DNA from: JBBRYB01 sp038238115
GTDB taxonomy: Bacteria > Actinomycetota > Actinomycetes > Propionibacteriales > Nocardioidaceae
Direction: 5' to 3'
Assembly: GCA_038238115.1 (NCBI GenBank)
Contig: JBBRYB010000005.1
Coordinates: forward strand, 62,001-126,000
DNA: 64,000 bases
Part shown: piece after piece, positions 1 through 7,758 of the stretch
How positions within the stretch are numbered: position 1 is the stretch's first letter
How the letters are laid out: every line of letters starts with the position of its first letter
Made by a program: the position numbers and the translations under genes
Notes under the pieces: model-generated
Told to the model about the DNA's origin: nothing
Database searches by the model: none
The model's input: only the letters and a program-made list of their open reading frames with translations

Positions 1-251
1 CGCCGATCATCATCTCGATCTCGTTGTCCCTGCCCGGCTTCGTCGCCGCCGAGGCCCTCCTGTCGTTCCTCGGCATCGGGATCACCGGCGCACCGTCATG
101 GGGACAGACGATCAACAACGCATCCAACTACTACGACATCTACCCGCTCTACCTCTGGCCTCCGGTCATCGGGGTGGCGGTGCTCGTGCTGACGTTGAAC
201 CTGCTCGGAGACTCGATCCGGGATGCGTTCGACCCCAAGACTCGTCGATGA
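1..251 (+). CDS. ABC transporter permease, DppC/OppC family (3' fragment)
   Basis: Only the C-terminal ~83 residues are present; the reading frame is open at the left edge and ends with TGA at 249-251. The segment EALLSFLGIG followed by PSWGQ, a last hydrophobic helix, and LLGDSIRDAFDP near the end is the standard C-terminus of OppC/DppC inner-membrane permeases. It would pair with the second permease at 2199-3194, the binding protein at 304 and the ATPases at 3191 and 4276, so the transporter order here is C-A-B-D-F. Substrate cannot be told from this fragment. Confidence 0.9.
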   Translation, partial: PIIISISLSLPGFVAAEALLSFLGIGITGAPSWGQTINNASNYYDIYPLYLWPPVIGVAVLVLTLNLLGDSIRDAFDPKTRR

Positions 252-303
252 CCGACTTCCGGCGTCGAGAGACAGCAGAAAACAGAGAAAGGGTGGGAAA
301 GTA

Positions 304-2049
304 ATGCGGTTGAAGAAACCGATCATCTCCTCCGCCGGTGTCTTCGCCCTGGTGGCGTTGGCGGCCTGCGGCGGCGGAAGCGGGAGCACGTCCACGACTC
401 AGGACACTTTCGTCCCCAACGCAGGCCAAGCCGGCAAGGCCATCGAGAATCGTGACGCACCGGCGCCAGAGATCCCCGGCGCCACCAAGGGCGGCACGAT
501 CAGCGTGCTGAGTGCCAACGGTCTCACGACGATGGACCCGAGCGAGGCCTACTACACCAACACGCTGAACATCCTCGAAGACCTGGTCACCCGGTCGTTG
601 ACCCAGTACGTCTACGATCCGGAACAGAAGCAGATGATCCTGATTCCCGACCTTGCCACCAACACCGGCACGCCCAACAAGGACTACACGCAGTGGACCT
701 ACACGATCCGCGACGGCGTGAAGTACGAGGACGGCACCCCGGTCACAGCTGAGGACGTTGCCTACGGCATCAAGCGCTCGTTCGACCGCGACACCTTCCC
801 GGGGGGAGCGGCCTACAGCAACGACTACTTCCTCGACGGCGACAAGTACAAGGGTCCCTACAAGTCGGGCGACAACTATCGCGGCGTCGTCGTCAAGGGT
901 ATGACGCTGACGCTCAAGATGGCGCGTCCGTTCCCGGACATGCCGTACTACGGCGCGTTCCCGTCCATGGGTCCGATTCCCCAGAAGGGCAGCGATCCGG
1001 CGGACTACGCTCAGCACCCGCTCGCGACCGGACCGTACAAGTTCGACAAGTACGAGCCCGGCACGTCGTTGACGCTCGTCAAGAACGACCAGTGGGACCC
1101 GATGACCGATCCCGGTCGGCACCAGTACGCCGACGGCTACGACTTCAAGTTCACTGAGCTGTCCAAGCAGATCGACTCGACGATCCTGGCCGACAGCGGC
1201 GACGGCCAGACGACGCTGACGTACGACAACCTGCTGTCGGCCGACTACCAGAAGGCCAAGAGCGAGGCTGCGGACCGGCTGATCCTCGGATCGGCTCCCT
1301 GCACGTACATGTGGACGCCGGACTACCGCGAGGTCACCGACAAGCGGGTCCGTCTGGCGGTCGGTTACGCCTACCCCTACCAGGACGCATGGACTGCCGG
1401 TGGCGAGATCATCGGCGTTACTCGCAGCCCAGGTACGGCGATCTTGACACCGGGTGTTCCCGGGCGGCCTGACTACAACCCGCTGGAGACCGAACCTGGA
1501 CAGAGCGACCCTGAGAAGGCCAAGCAGCTGCTGGCGGACGCCGGGTACAAGCCAGGCGAGTACGAGCTGAAGTTCCTCTTCGCGACCGACGACCCTGTGT
1601 CAGTAGCGATCAAGGACCAGCTCGTCAGCGGACTGGAAAAGGCGGGCTTCAAGGCCACACCGGTCGCCTCGACGGTCAACGAGATCCCGACGTTGCGCGG
1701 CGACCCGAACTACCGCAAGATCAACGTTCGGTCATGGGGCTGGTGCTCCGACTGGCCGTCGGGTGGCTCCTGGTTCCAGCCGTTGTTCGGCTCTAACGGC
1801 TCGAACGACTACGCGGAGTTCAGTGAGCCGAGCGTCGACGCCGAGATCAAGCGGATCGGCACCCTGCCCCTCGAAGAGCAAGCTGCCGCCTACGGCAAGC
1901 TCGACGAGACGATCATGACGAAGTACTACCCAGGTGCCAACACTGGCTACACCGGGGTCGCCATGCTCCACGGGTCCAAGATCGGAGGATTCGTCAACGA
2001 CTCGGTTCTCGGCGCTCCGACGTTCAAGGACATCTATGTCAAGCAATGA
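304..2049 (+). CDS. ABC transporter substrate-binding lipoprotein, SBP family 5
   Basis: A 581-residue extracytoplasmic binding protein of the oligopeptide/dipeptide/nickel class. The start ATG at 304 gives a lipoprotein signal: basic MRLKK, a hydrophobic stretch and a lipobox ending LAAC with Cys22, followed by a Gly/Ser linker. The GGTISVLSANGLTTMDP segment and later LATGPYKFDKYEPGT are typical SBP_bac_5 landmarks. A longer in-frame start exists upstream (223) but would place the signal peptide internally. It lies 52 nt after the permease fragment and is followed by a strong hairpin before the next permease, an arrangement often used to make more binding protein than membrane components. 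Substrate is not predictable from sequence alone; peptides are the default guess. Confidence 0.92.
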   Translation: MRLKKPIISSAGVFALVALAACGGGSGSTSTTQDTFVPNAGQAGKAIENRDAPAPEIPGATKGGTISVLSANGLTTMDPSEAYYTNTLNILEDLVTRSLTQYVYDPEQKQMILIPDLATNTGTPNKDYTQWTYTIRDGVKYEDGTPVTAEDVAYGIKRSFDRDTFPGGAAYSNDYFLDGDKYKGPYKSGDNYRGVVVKGMTLTLKMARPFPDMPYYGAFPSMGPIPQKGSDPADYAQHPLATGPYKFDKYEPGTSLTLVKNDQWDPMTDPGRHQYADGYDFKFTELSKQIDSTILADSGDGQTTLTYDNLLSADYQKAKSEAADRLILGSAPCTYMWTPDYREVTDKRVRLAVGYAYPYQDAWTAGGEIIGVTRSPGTAILTPGVPGRPDYNPLETEPGQSDPEKAKQLLADAGYKPGEYELKFLFATDDPVSVAIKDQLVSGLEKAGFKATPVASTVNEIPTLRGDPNYRKINVRSWGWCSDWPSGGSWFQPLFGSNGSNDYAEFSEPSVDAEIKRIGTLPLEEQAAAYGKLDETIMTKYYPGANTGYTGVAMLHGSKIGGFVNDSVLGAPTFKDIYVKQ

Positions 2050-2127
2050 CGCCCCGCCGCTGAGCAGTGACGGATCGCTCGCTCAGTGCAGTGCGAATGG
2101 GTCGCTTTGCGACTAGCATCGCTCACC

Positions 2128-2169
2128 TGAGGGTGGGGCCGGCCACGAATGTGGTCGGCCCCACCCTCA
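2128..2169 (+). terminator. Intercistronic hairpin after the binding-protein gene
   Basis: Two 19-nt arms (2128-2146 and 2151-2169) are complementary apart from one G-U pair, around the loop GAAT. There is no U-tract, and the transporter operon continues downstream, so it may act as a partial terminator or protect the 3' end of the binding-protein message. Confidence 0.7.
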
Positions 2170-2198
2170 GCACCCGCCCCGGCAGCAGGGAGATCGAC

Positions 2199-3194
2199 AT
2201 GGTCGGTTATATCGTCCGCAGGCTCGTCTCCGCGTTCCTCGTCGTGGTGCTCACCTCGATCGTGGTGTTCGCGATCTTCTTCCTCGGCCCCACCGATGCG
2301 GCGCAGGTGCTGTGCCAGAAACAGGGCAGGTGTACCGCTGAGCGGGCCGCCACGCTGGGTCATACCCTGGGGCTAGACGACTCTGTCGTGCATCAGTACG
2401 GGCTGTTCGCCGAGGGGCTGGTCGTCGGCCGTCAGATCGACTACGGCTCCGCCGGTTACGACTGCCCCGCCCCCTGTCTCGGCATCTCCTACATCAGCCG
2501 CCAGCCGGTCACCTCGATCCTGACCACACGGTTCCCTGCGACACTTTCGCTGGCGCTGGGTGGCTCGGCGATCTATCTGGTCTTCGGAGTCATTCTGGGT
2601 GTGATTGCCGCCCGTTTCCGCGGTACGGGATTGGACCGCAGTATGGTCACGGTGAGCCTCCTTGTGAGCTCGGTCCCCTACTACATCGTCGCGCTGCTGA
2701 TCTACCTGCAGCTCGTGACCCAATGGGGCTACTTCCAGAACACCGGTTACAACCCCATCACCGCCAACCCCTGGACCTGGGCGACTGGTCTGTTGCTCCC
2801 CTGGCTCGCGCTCGGCGTGACGAACAGCACGGCATACGCGCGGTACAGCCGCGGTGCCATGGTCGAGACACTCAACGAGGACTATGTGCGAACTGCTACC
2901 GCTAAAGGCGTCCCGGGCCGCACGGTGGTACTGAAGCACGCGCTCCGAGCGGCAATCGTGCCGATCATCACGATCTTCGGAATCGACTTCGCCGCCCTGC
3001 TCGCCGGGACGATCGTGACGGAGAAGATCTTCCAGATCGACGGCATCGGCAACAAGGCACTGACGTCGATCTTCGCCTTCGACTTCCCCGTTATCCAAGG
3101 CACCGTCCTCTTCGGAGCTGTCGTCATCGTGATGGCCAACCTCGTCGTTGACTTGTTGTACAGCGTCATCGACCCGAGAGTGAGACTGGCGTGA
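2199..3194 (+). CDS. ABC transporter permease, DppB/OppB family
   Basis: Inner-membrane permease of 331 residues. It begins MVGYIVRRLVSAF, the usual DppB N-terminal helix, has about six hydrophobic segments, and carries the cytoplasmic EAA loop near residues 225-250 (EDYVRTATAKGVP) that docks on the ATPases. It ends with DLLYSVIDPRVRL, the family's normal C-terminus. ATG 2199 is preceded by AGGGAG at good spacing; the open frame extends further upstream but through the hairpin region. Two cysteine pairs in the periplasmic loop after helix 1 are slightly unusual. The stop overlaps the next start by 4 nt. Confidence 0.93.
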   Translation: MVGYIVRRLVSAFLVVVLTSIVVFAIFFLGPTDAAQVLCQKQGRCTAERAATLGHTLGLDDSVVHQYGLFAEGLVVGRQIDYGSAGYDCPAPCLGISYISRQPVTSILTTRFPATLSLALGGSAIYLVFGVILGVIAARFRGTGLDRSMVTVSLLVSSVPYYIVALLIYLQLVTQWGYFQNTGYNPITANPWTWATGLLLPWLALGVTNSTAYARYSRGAMVETLNEDYVRTATAKGVPGRTVVLKHALRAAIVPIITIFGIDFAALLAGTIVTEKIFQIDGIGNKALTSIFAFDFPVIQGTVLFGAVVIVMANLVVDLLYSVIDPRVRLA

Positions 3195-4279
3195 CGGAGA
3201 CGATTGCGAACGACGAGGCCAAGCCGGGCAGCACCACGGTGCCGGGCAAGCCCGAGCCTTTCCTCGTCGTCGAGAACCTGGGCGTGCAGTTTCCCACGCA
3301 CGACGGCGTCGTGCAGGCGGTGAGCGACCTGTCCTACACGGTCGAGATGGGACAGACGCTCGGCATCGTGGGGGAGTCCGGTTCCGGCAAGAGCGTGTCG
3401 TCGATGGCCGTGCTCGGCCTTCACGACCCCAAGCACTCCCGGTTGTCCGGCTCGATTCGGGTGAACGGCAAGGAGGTCATCGGGGCCGGCGACTCGACGA
3501 TGCGCCGGATTCGCGGCAACGAGATCGCGATGATCTTCCAGGATCCGCTGACGGCGCTGCACCCGTTCTTTACCGTCGGCGCCCAGATCATCGAGGCTTA
3601 TCGGGTTCACAACCAGGTAAGCAGGAAGGTTGCCCGTGCGCGCGCCATCGAGATGCTCGACCGGGTCGGGATCCCGCAGCCTGACCGTCGGGTCGACGAC
3701 TACGTCCACCAGTTCTCCGGGGGCATGCGCCAGCGCGCGATGATCGCCATGGCGCTCGTCAACGACCCACGGCTGCTCATCGCCGACGAGCCCACGACGG
3801 CGCTCGATGTCACGGTGCAGGCGCAGATCCTGGACCTGATCCAGGACCTGCAGAAGGAGTTCGGCTCCGCTGTGGTGATGATCACTCACGACCTCGGCGT
3901 CATCGCTGAGCTCGCCAACGAGACACTGGTCATGTATGCCGGCCGATGCGTCGAGAACGGCCCGACCAAGGACGTGCTCACCCATCCTGAGATGCCCTAC
4001 ACGTGGGGACTGCTGGGCAGCGTGGCAGAGGTCGGGGCCGACACCGACAAGCGGCTGATCCCGATTCCCGGCACGCCGCCGAGCCTGCTCAACCCGCCGA
4101 CGGGGTGCCCCTTCCATCCCCGCTGCGAGCACAAGGACCGGGTTGAGGGGAACCTGTGTGCGACCGAGCTGCCCGAGCTGCTGCCTGGTCCGCGCGGCGC
4201 GGACCACGTGAAGCGGTGCCACCTGAAAGACTCGGAGTCGATCTACCAGAACGAGCTCAAAGAGGAGATCCTCGGGTGA
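3191..4279 (+). CDS. ABC transporter ATP-binding protein, DppD/OppD family
   Basis: Cytoplasmic ATPase of 362 residues that powers the peptide-class importer. Visible motifs are Walker A GESGSGKS, ABC signature FSGGMRQR, Walker B LLIADEPTTALD and the switch histidine in MITHDLG. The C-terminal oligopeptide-transporter extension includes CPFHPRCEHKD, a cysteine-bearing tail (Fe-S type in some relatives). GTG start at 3191 overlaps the upstream TGA, implying translational coupling. It should form a heterodimer with the next gene product. Confidence 0.94.
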   Translation: MTETIANDEAKPGSTTVPGKPEPFLVVENLGVQFPTHDGVVQAVSDLSYTVEMGQTLGIVGESGSGKSVSSMAVLGLHDPKHSRLSGSIRVNGKEVIGAGDSTMRRIRGNEIAMIFQDPLTALHPFFTVGAQIIEAYRVHNQVSRKVARARAIEMLDRVGIPQPDRRVDDYVHQFSGGMRQRAMIAMALVNDPRLLIADEPTTALDVTVQAQILDLIQDLQKEFGSAVVMITHDLGVIAELANETLVMYAGRCVENGPTKDVLTHPEMPYTWGLLGSVAEVGADTDKRLIPIPGTPPSLLNPPTGCPFHPRCEHKDRVEGNLCATELPELLPGPRGADHVKRCHLKDSESIYQNELKEEILG

Positions 4280-5361
4280 CCGATACGGCAAATGGCGCCG
4301 GCCCCCCCCTGCTTCAGGTGACCGACCTCTTCAAACACTTCCCGGTCAAGTCATCGGGGGTGATCCGTAAGACGATCGGCCAGGTCCGTGCCGTCGACGG
4401 TGTGTCGTTCTCGGTCGCGAAGGGGCAAGCCCTGGGACTCGTCGGTGAGTCCGGCTGCGGCAAGACCACGACCGGCCGGGTGGTGACTCGCCTCTACGAG
4501 CCGACGTCTGGTTCGCTCAAGTTCGAGGGTGATGAGCTCGGTCATCTCTCCTCCAAGCAGATGCTGCCGTACCGACGGCAGATCCAGATGATCTTCCAGG
4601 ACCCCTATTCATCGCTCAACCCACGACACACGGTCGGCACCATCGTCGGCACCCCGATGCAGGTTCACAAGACGGTGCCCCAGGACAAGGTCCTTGGCCG
4701 GGTCCAGGAGCTACTCGAGACTGTCGGACTCAACCCCGAGCACTACAACCGCTACCCGAGCGAGTTCTCCGGTGGGCAGCGTCAGCGCATCGGCATCGCG
4801 CGCGCACTGTCGCTCAACCCGAAGCTGATCGTGGCCGACGAGCCGGTCTCGGCCCTCGACGTGTCGATCCAGGCGCAGGTCGTCAACCTGATGCAAGACC
4901 TGCAGCGCGAGTTCGACATCGCCTTCCTTTTCATCGCCCATGATCTCGCGATCGTGCGGCACTTCTGCCCGCAGATCGCTGTGATGTATCTCGGCAAGAT
5001 CGTCGAGATCGGCGACCGCACCCAGATCTACCTGACGCCGCACCATCCCTACACCCAGGCGCTGCTGTCGGCGGCGCCGGACGTCAAGCAGGCGGCCATC
5101 GGGGGTCGGCGCGAGCGTATTCGGCTCGAGGGGGACGTACCGAGCCCCATCAACCCGCCATCCGGCTGCCGGTTCCGGACCCGCTGCTGGAAGGCTCAGG
5201 ACATCTGCGCCAACGAGGAGCCACCGCTGCTCCAGGTCGGTGGCCGCTCCGTGGCGTGTCACTTCGCTGAGCCGCTCCAGGTCGTCGGCAAGGGCGAGGG
5301 CGAGATCAGCGCCCAGACGAGCCAGTCACCCGGCGACAGCCCCGCTATCGAAGTCCGCTAG
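4276..5361 (+). CDS. ABC transporter ATP-binding protein, DppF/OppF family
   Basis: Second ATPase subunit, 361 residues. Walker A GESGCGKT, signature FSGGQRQR, Walker B LIVADEPVSALD and the CRFRTRCWKAQDIC tail are clear. The true start is GTG 4276 in a GTGA overlap with the preceding gene and behind a GAGGAGA ribosome-binding site; a longer frame upstream is only overlap with the neighbour. It is the last transporter gene and is followed by a hairpin. Confidence 0.94.
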   Translation: MTDTANGAGPPLLQVTDLFKHFPVKSSGVIRKTIGQVRAVDGVSFSVAKGQALGLVGESGCGKTTTGRVVTRLYEPTSGSLKFEGDELGHLSSKQMLPYRRQIQMIFQDPYSSLNPRHTVGTIVGTPMQVHKTVPQDKVLGRVQELLETVGLNPEHYNRYPSEFSGGQRQRIGIARALSLNPKLIVADEPVSALDVSIQAQVVNLMQDLQREFDIAFLFIAHDLAIVRHFCPQIAVMYLGKIVEIGDRTQIYLTPHHPYTQALLSAAPDVKQAAIGGRRERIRLEGDVPSPINPPSGCRFRTRCWKAQDICANEEPPLLQVGGRSVACHFAEPLQVVGKGEGEISAQTSQSPGDSPAIEVR

Positions 5362-5385
5362 CCCGCGCTCGTCTCGAAGAGACAC

Positions 5386-5418
5386 CTCCGCGGTCTCGGG
5401 TTTGACCCGTCCGCGGAG
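5386..5418 (+). terminator. Hairpin downstream of the ABC transporter operon
   Basis: CTCCGCGG at 5386-5393 pairs with CCGCGGAG at 5411-5418, with a nested CGGGT/ACCCG stem. A second small hairpin and an outer CACCTC/GAGGTG pairing (5383-5388 with 5436-5441) extend the structure. No U-tract follows, which is common in GC-rich actinobacteria. Confidence 0.55.
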
Positions 5419-5466
5419 CCCCGTTTGCGGGACAAGAGGTGTTCGGTCGTCGGCGGGGGTGCGCCG

Positions 5467-5472
5467 TATGGT
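5467..5472 (+). promoter_or_regulatory. Putative -10 box TATGGT for rarA
   Basis: TATGGT fits the actinobacterial TAnnnT -10 and lies 6 nt upstream of the GTG start, so the message would be leaderless. No convincing -35 is visible. Confidence 0.4.
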
Positions 5473-5478
5473 GTCGGG

Positions 5479-6858
5479 GTGAGTGACGACGCGCTGTTCG
5501 AGGTGGCGGTGCCGCGTCGAACAGCTGCCGGAGGCAGCGTGTCCGACACCGACAACCGGGTGGCCCCACTCGCCGTCCGCATGCGGCCACGGACGCTCGA
5601 TGAGCTCCACGGTCAGGACCACCTGCTCGCCGAGGGGTCTCCGCTGCGTCGGCTCGTCGAAACCGACCAGCCGACGGCACTGCTGCTGTGGGGACCGCCC
5701 GGGACCGGCAAGACCACGATCGCGGGCATCGTGTCGGCACAGACCGGGCGTCTCTTCGTCGAGGTGTCGGCAGTCTCGTCGGGGGTCAAGGAGGTCCGGG
5801 AGATCATCGACGGCGCCCGACGCGACCTCGCCGCCGGTGGCCGCGAGACAGTGCTCTTCGTCGACGAGGTGCACCGCTTCAGCAAGGCGCAGCAGGACGC
5901 GCTCTTACCCGGCGTGGAGAACCGCTGGGTCACACTGATCGCGGCCACGACCGAGAACCCGTTCTTTTCCGTGATCTCTCCGCTGCTGTCGCGCTCACTG
6001 CTGCTGACGCTGGAGCCGCTGACCGACGAAGCCGTCCGCGACGTCGTGCACCGTGCCCTGGTGGACGAGCGCGGTCTCGCCGGCTCAGTGACAATCGACG
6101 GCCCGGCACTCGACCAGCTCGTCCGGCTTGCGGGCGGCGATGCCAGACGGGCCCTTACGTACCTCGAGGCGGCAGCGTCGGCTGCCGAGGGCAAGAGCCG
6201 GGACGTGATCTCCCTCGAGCTGCTCGAGCTGGCCGTCGACCGAGCTGCTGTGCGCTACGACCGACAGGGCGACCAGCACTACGACGTCATCAGCGCCTTC
6301 ATCAAGTCGGTTCGCGGCAGTGACGTCGACGCCGCACTGCACTACCTCGCCCGCATGGTGGCCGCCGGTGAGGACCCGAGATTCATCGCCAGGAGGCTGG
6401 TGATCCTGGCTAGTGAGGACATCGGCCTCGCCGATCCGACCGCCCTCACCACGGCAGTAGCGGCCGCTCAGGCCGTGCAGCTGATCGGTATGCCCGAGGC
6501 ACGGCTCAACCTTGGCCAGGCGGTCATCGCCCTCGCCCTCGCACCCAAGTCGAACGCCGTCATCACCGCCATCGACACCGCACTCGCTGACGTGTCGGCC
6601 GGGAAGATCGGCGCGGTCCCGACCCATCTGCGCGACGCCCACTACAGGGGGGCTCAGACGATCGGCCACGGCGCCCAGTATGTGTACGCCCACGACGACC
6701 CGCGCGGTGTCGCGCCGCAGCGTCATGCCCCCGCCGAGGTGGCGGACCGGACCTACTACCGACCGACCAGGCATGGCTCGGAGGCGGACTACGCCACCAG
6801 GTGGGAGCGGATCAGGGCGATCCTGGCAGACGAGGAGAGCGCAGGCCCGTCGCGGTAG
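5479..6858 (+). CDS. rarA: Replication-associated recombination protein A (RarA/MgsA), AAA+ ATPase
   Basis: A 459-residue AAA+ ATPase of the clamp-loader/RuvB-like branch acting at stalled replication forks. APLAVRMRPRTLDEL precedes Walker A GPPGTGKTT (about residues 72-80), Walker B is LFVDEVHRF, and the C-terminal tetramerisation region (RGAQTIGHGAQYVYAHDDP near the end, then YYRPTRHGSEADYA) is complete. GTG 5479 was chosen because a TATGGT box sits 6 nt upstream; GTG 5539 (before SDTDNRVAPLA) is an alternative. The gene is not overlapped by neighbours, consistent with its own promoter. Confidence 0.93.
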   Translation: MSDDALFEVAVPRRTAAGGSVSDTDNRVAPLAVRMRPRTLDELHGQDHLLAEGSPLRRLVETDQPTALLLWGPPGTGKTTIAGIVSAQTGRLFVEVSAVSSGVKEVREIIDGARRDLAAGGRETVLFVDEVHRFSKAQQDALLPGVENRWVTLIAATTENPFFSVISPLLSRSLLLTLEPLTDEAVRDVVHRALVDERGLAGSVTIDGPALDQLVRLAGGDARRALTYLEAAASAAEGKSRDVISLELLELAVDRAAVRYDRQGDQHYDVISAFIKSVRGSDVDAALHYLARMVAAGEDPRFIARRLVILASEDIGLADPTALTTAVAAAQAVQLIGMPEARLNLGQAVIALALAPKSNAVITAIDTALADVSAGKIGAVPTHLRDAHYRGAQTIGHGAQYVYAHDDPRGVAPQRHAPAEVADRTYYRPTRHGSEADYATRWERIRAILADEESAGPSR

Positions 6859-6907
6859 GGTGGCGCACGTCGAGAGCGGGAGAGGGTCGAGCGGGAGGGC
6901 AGTGCCG

Positions 6908-7420
6908 ATGACGATCGCCGTGGTCGTAGGTGTCGTCTGTGTCCTGGCCCTCGTGCACGGGTACGCCGTGTGGCGCCTCAACAACGCCGTCAAGGACCTC
7001 AGCCGTCGGCTCCTCGACCTGCGGGCCCGCGACGTGTCGGACGCCGTACAGCCTGGCGCCCTACAGCCGGCCGAAGCTGCCGTCCCCGCTGCGCAGCCGC
7101 CACCCACCCCAGAGCCGCCACCCAACCCAGAGCCGCCGCCCAGCCGCGACGACGAGCCGACCCAGCCGGTCTCGGTGATCACCCGGCTTCCGGGGCCAGA
7201 GCTCGAGGACGTCGACCTCACCGCGGCCCGGGTCGCTTCGGTGACGCTGGCCAGGCCGCTCATCAAGGTCGCGGCCGCAGCCCACGGGGTGCGGCGAGCC
7301 CTCGACGGCGAGCACCGGATGCGGATCCGCTATGCCATGCGCCAAGAGGTGCGCCGGCAGCGCAAAACGCGTCGACGCAGCGGCGTCCGTCAGGAACCAT
7401 CGAGTGGATGGCAGCCGTGA
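6908..7420 (+). CDS. Small membrane-anchored protein with Pro-rich repeat
   Basis: A 170-residue protein I do not recognise with certainty. It has one N-terminal transmembrane helix (about residues 3-22) followed by a short predicted helix, then a proline-rich linker with three 18-bp DNA repeats (7094-7147) encoding Pro-Glu-Pro-Pro-Pro-like units, and a basic C-terminus. Its position upstream of a DUF6167-like gene and alaS matches the place where other actinobacteria carry a DUF948-like protein, so it may be a diverged member. ATG 6908 has a GGGAGGG site; GTG 6902 is also possible. The stop overlaps the next gene. Confidence 0.7.
   Translation: MTIAVVVGVVCVLALVHGYAVWRLNNAVKDLSRRLLDLRARDVSDAVQPGALQPAEAAVPAAQPPPTPEPPPNPEPPPSRDDEPTQPVSVITRLPGPELEDVDLTAARVASVTLARPLIKVAAAAHGVRRALDGEHRMRIRYAMRQEVRRQRKTRRRSGVRQEPSSGWQP
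7094..7147 (+). repeat. 18-bp tandem repeat (3 copies) in coding sequence
   Basis: Three contiguous 18-bp units at 7094-7111, 7112-7129 and 7130-7147, the last most diverged. The unit length keeps the reading frame and encodes a Pro-rich linker. Confidence 0.75.
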
Positions 7421-7758
7421 GCCGGACGTTGTGGTTCGTCGCTGGGGCCGCATCCGGCGTCTATGCACTGGTCAAGGTCAAACGGACGGCTGAGAACTTC
7501 ACACCGGACGGCGTCGGTGCCCGGGTCGCCGCGGCCAAGGTGGGCGCACGCATGTTCGCCGACGAGGTCGCAGCAGGCATGCAGGAGCGGGAGGCGGACC
7601 TCTTGGCCGAGCTGCGCGCCGGCGCTGCACCGCACCGGCTGATCGAGCAGCAGACCCCGAAAGCACCGGCCGACACAACGGCGCTCGATGCAGCACCGCT
7701 CCATGCAGCACCGCTTGACGGACAGGAAAGGAACCTCAGCACCGATGGACACCGCTGA
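7408..7758 (+). CDS. DUF6167-like small protein
   Basis: A 116-residue protein beginning near RTLWFVAGAASGVYALVK, a hydrophobic segment typical of the small conserved protein found immediately upstream of alaS in many actinobacteria (DUF6167). A cytoplasmic, probably helical region follows (VAAAKVGARMFADEVAAGMQ), then an Ala/Pro-rich tail containing two 15-bp direct repeats around 7688-7717. Start could be ATG 7408 or GTG 7417; the latter forms a GTGA overlap with the upstream stop and matches the family N-terminus better. Its 3' end overlaps alaS by 14 nt. Function is unknown. Confidence 0.75.
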   Translation: MAAVSRTLWFVAGAASGVYALVKVKRTAENFTPDGVGARVAAAKVGARMFADEVAAGMQEREADLLAELRAGAAPHRLIEQQTPKAPADTTALDAAPLHAAPLDGQERNLSTDGHR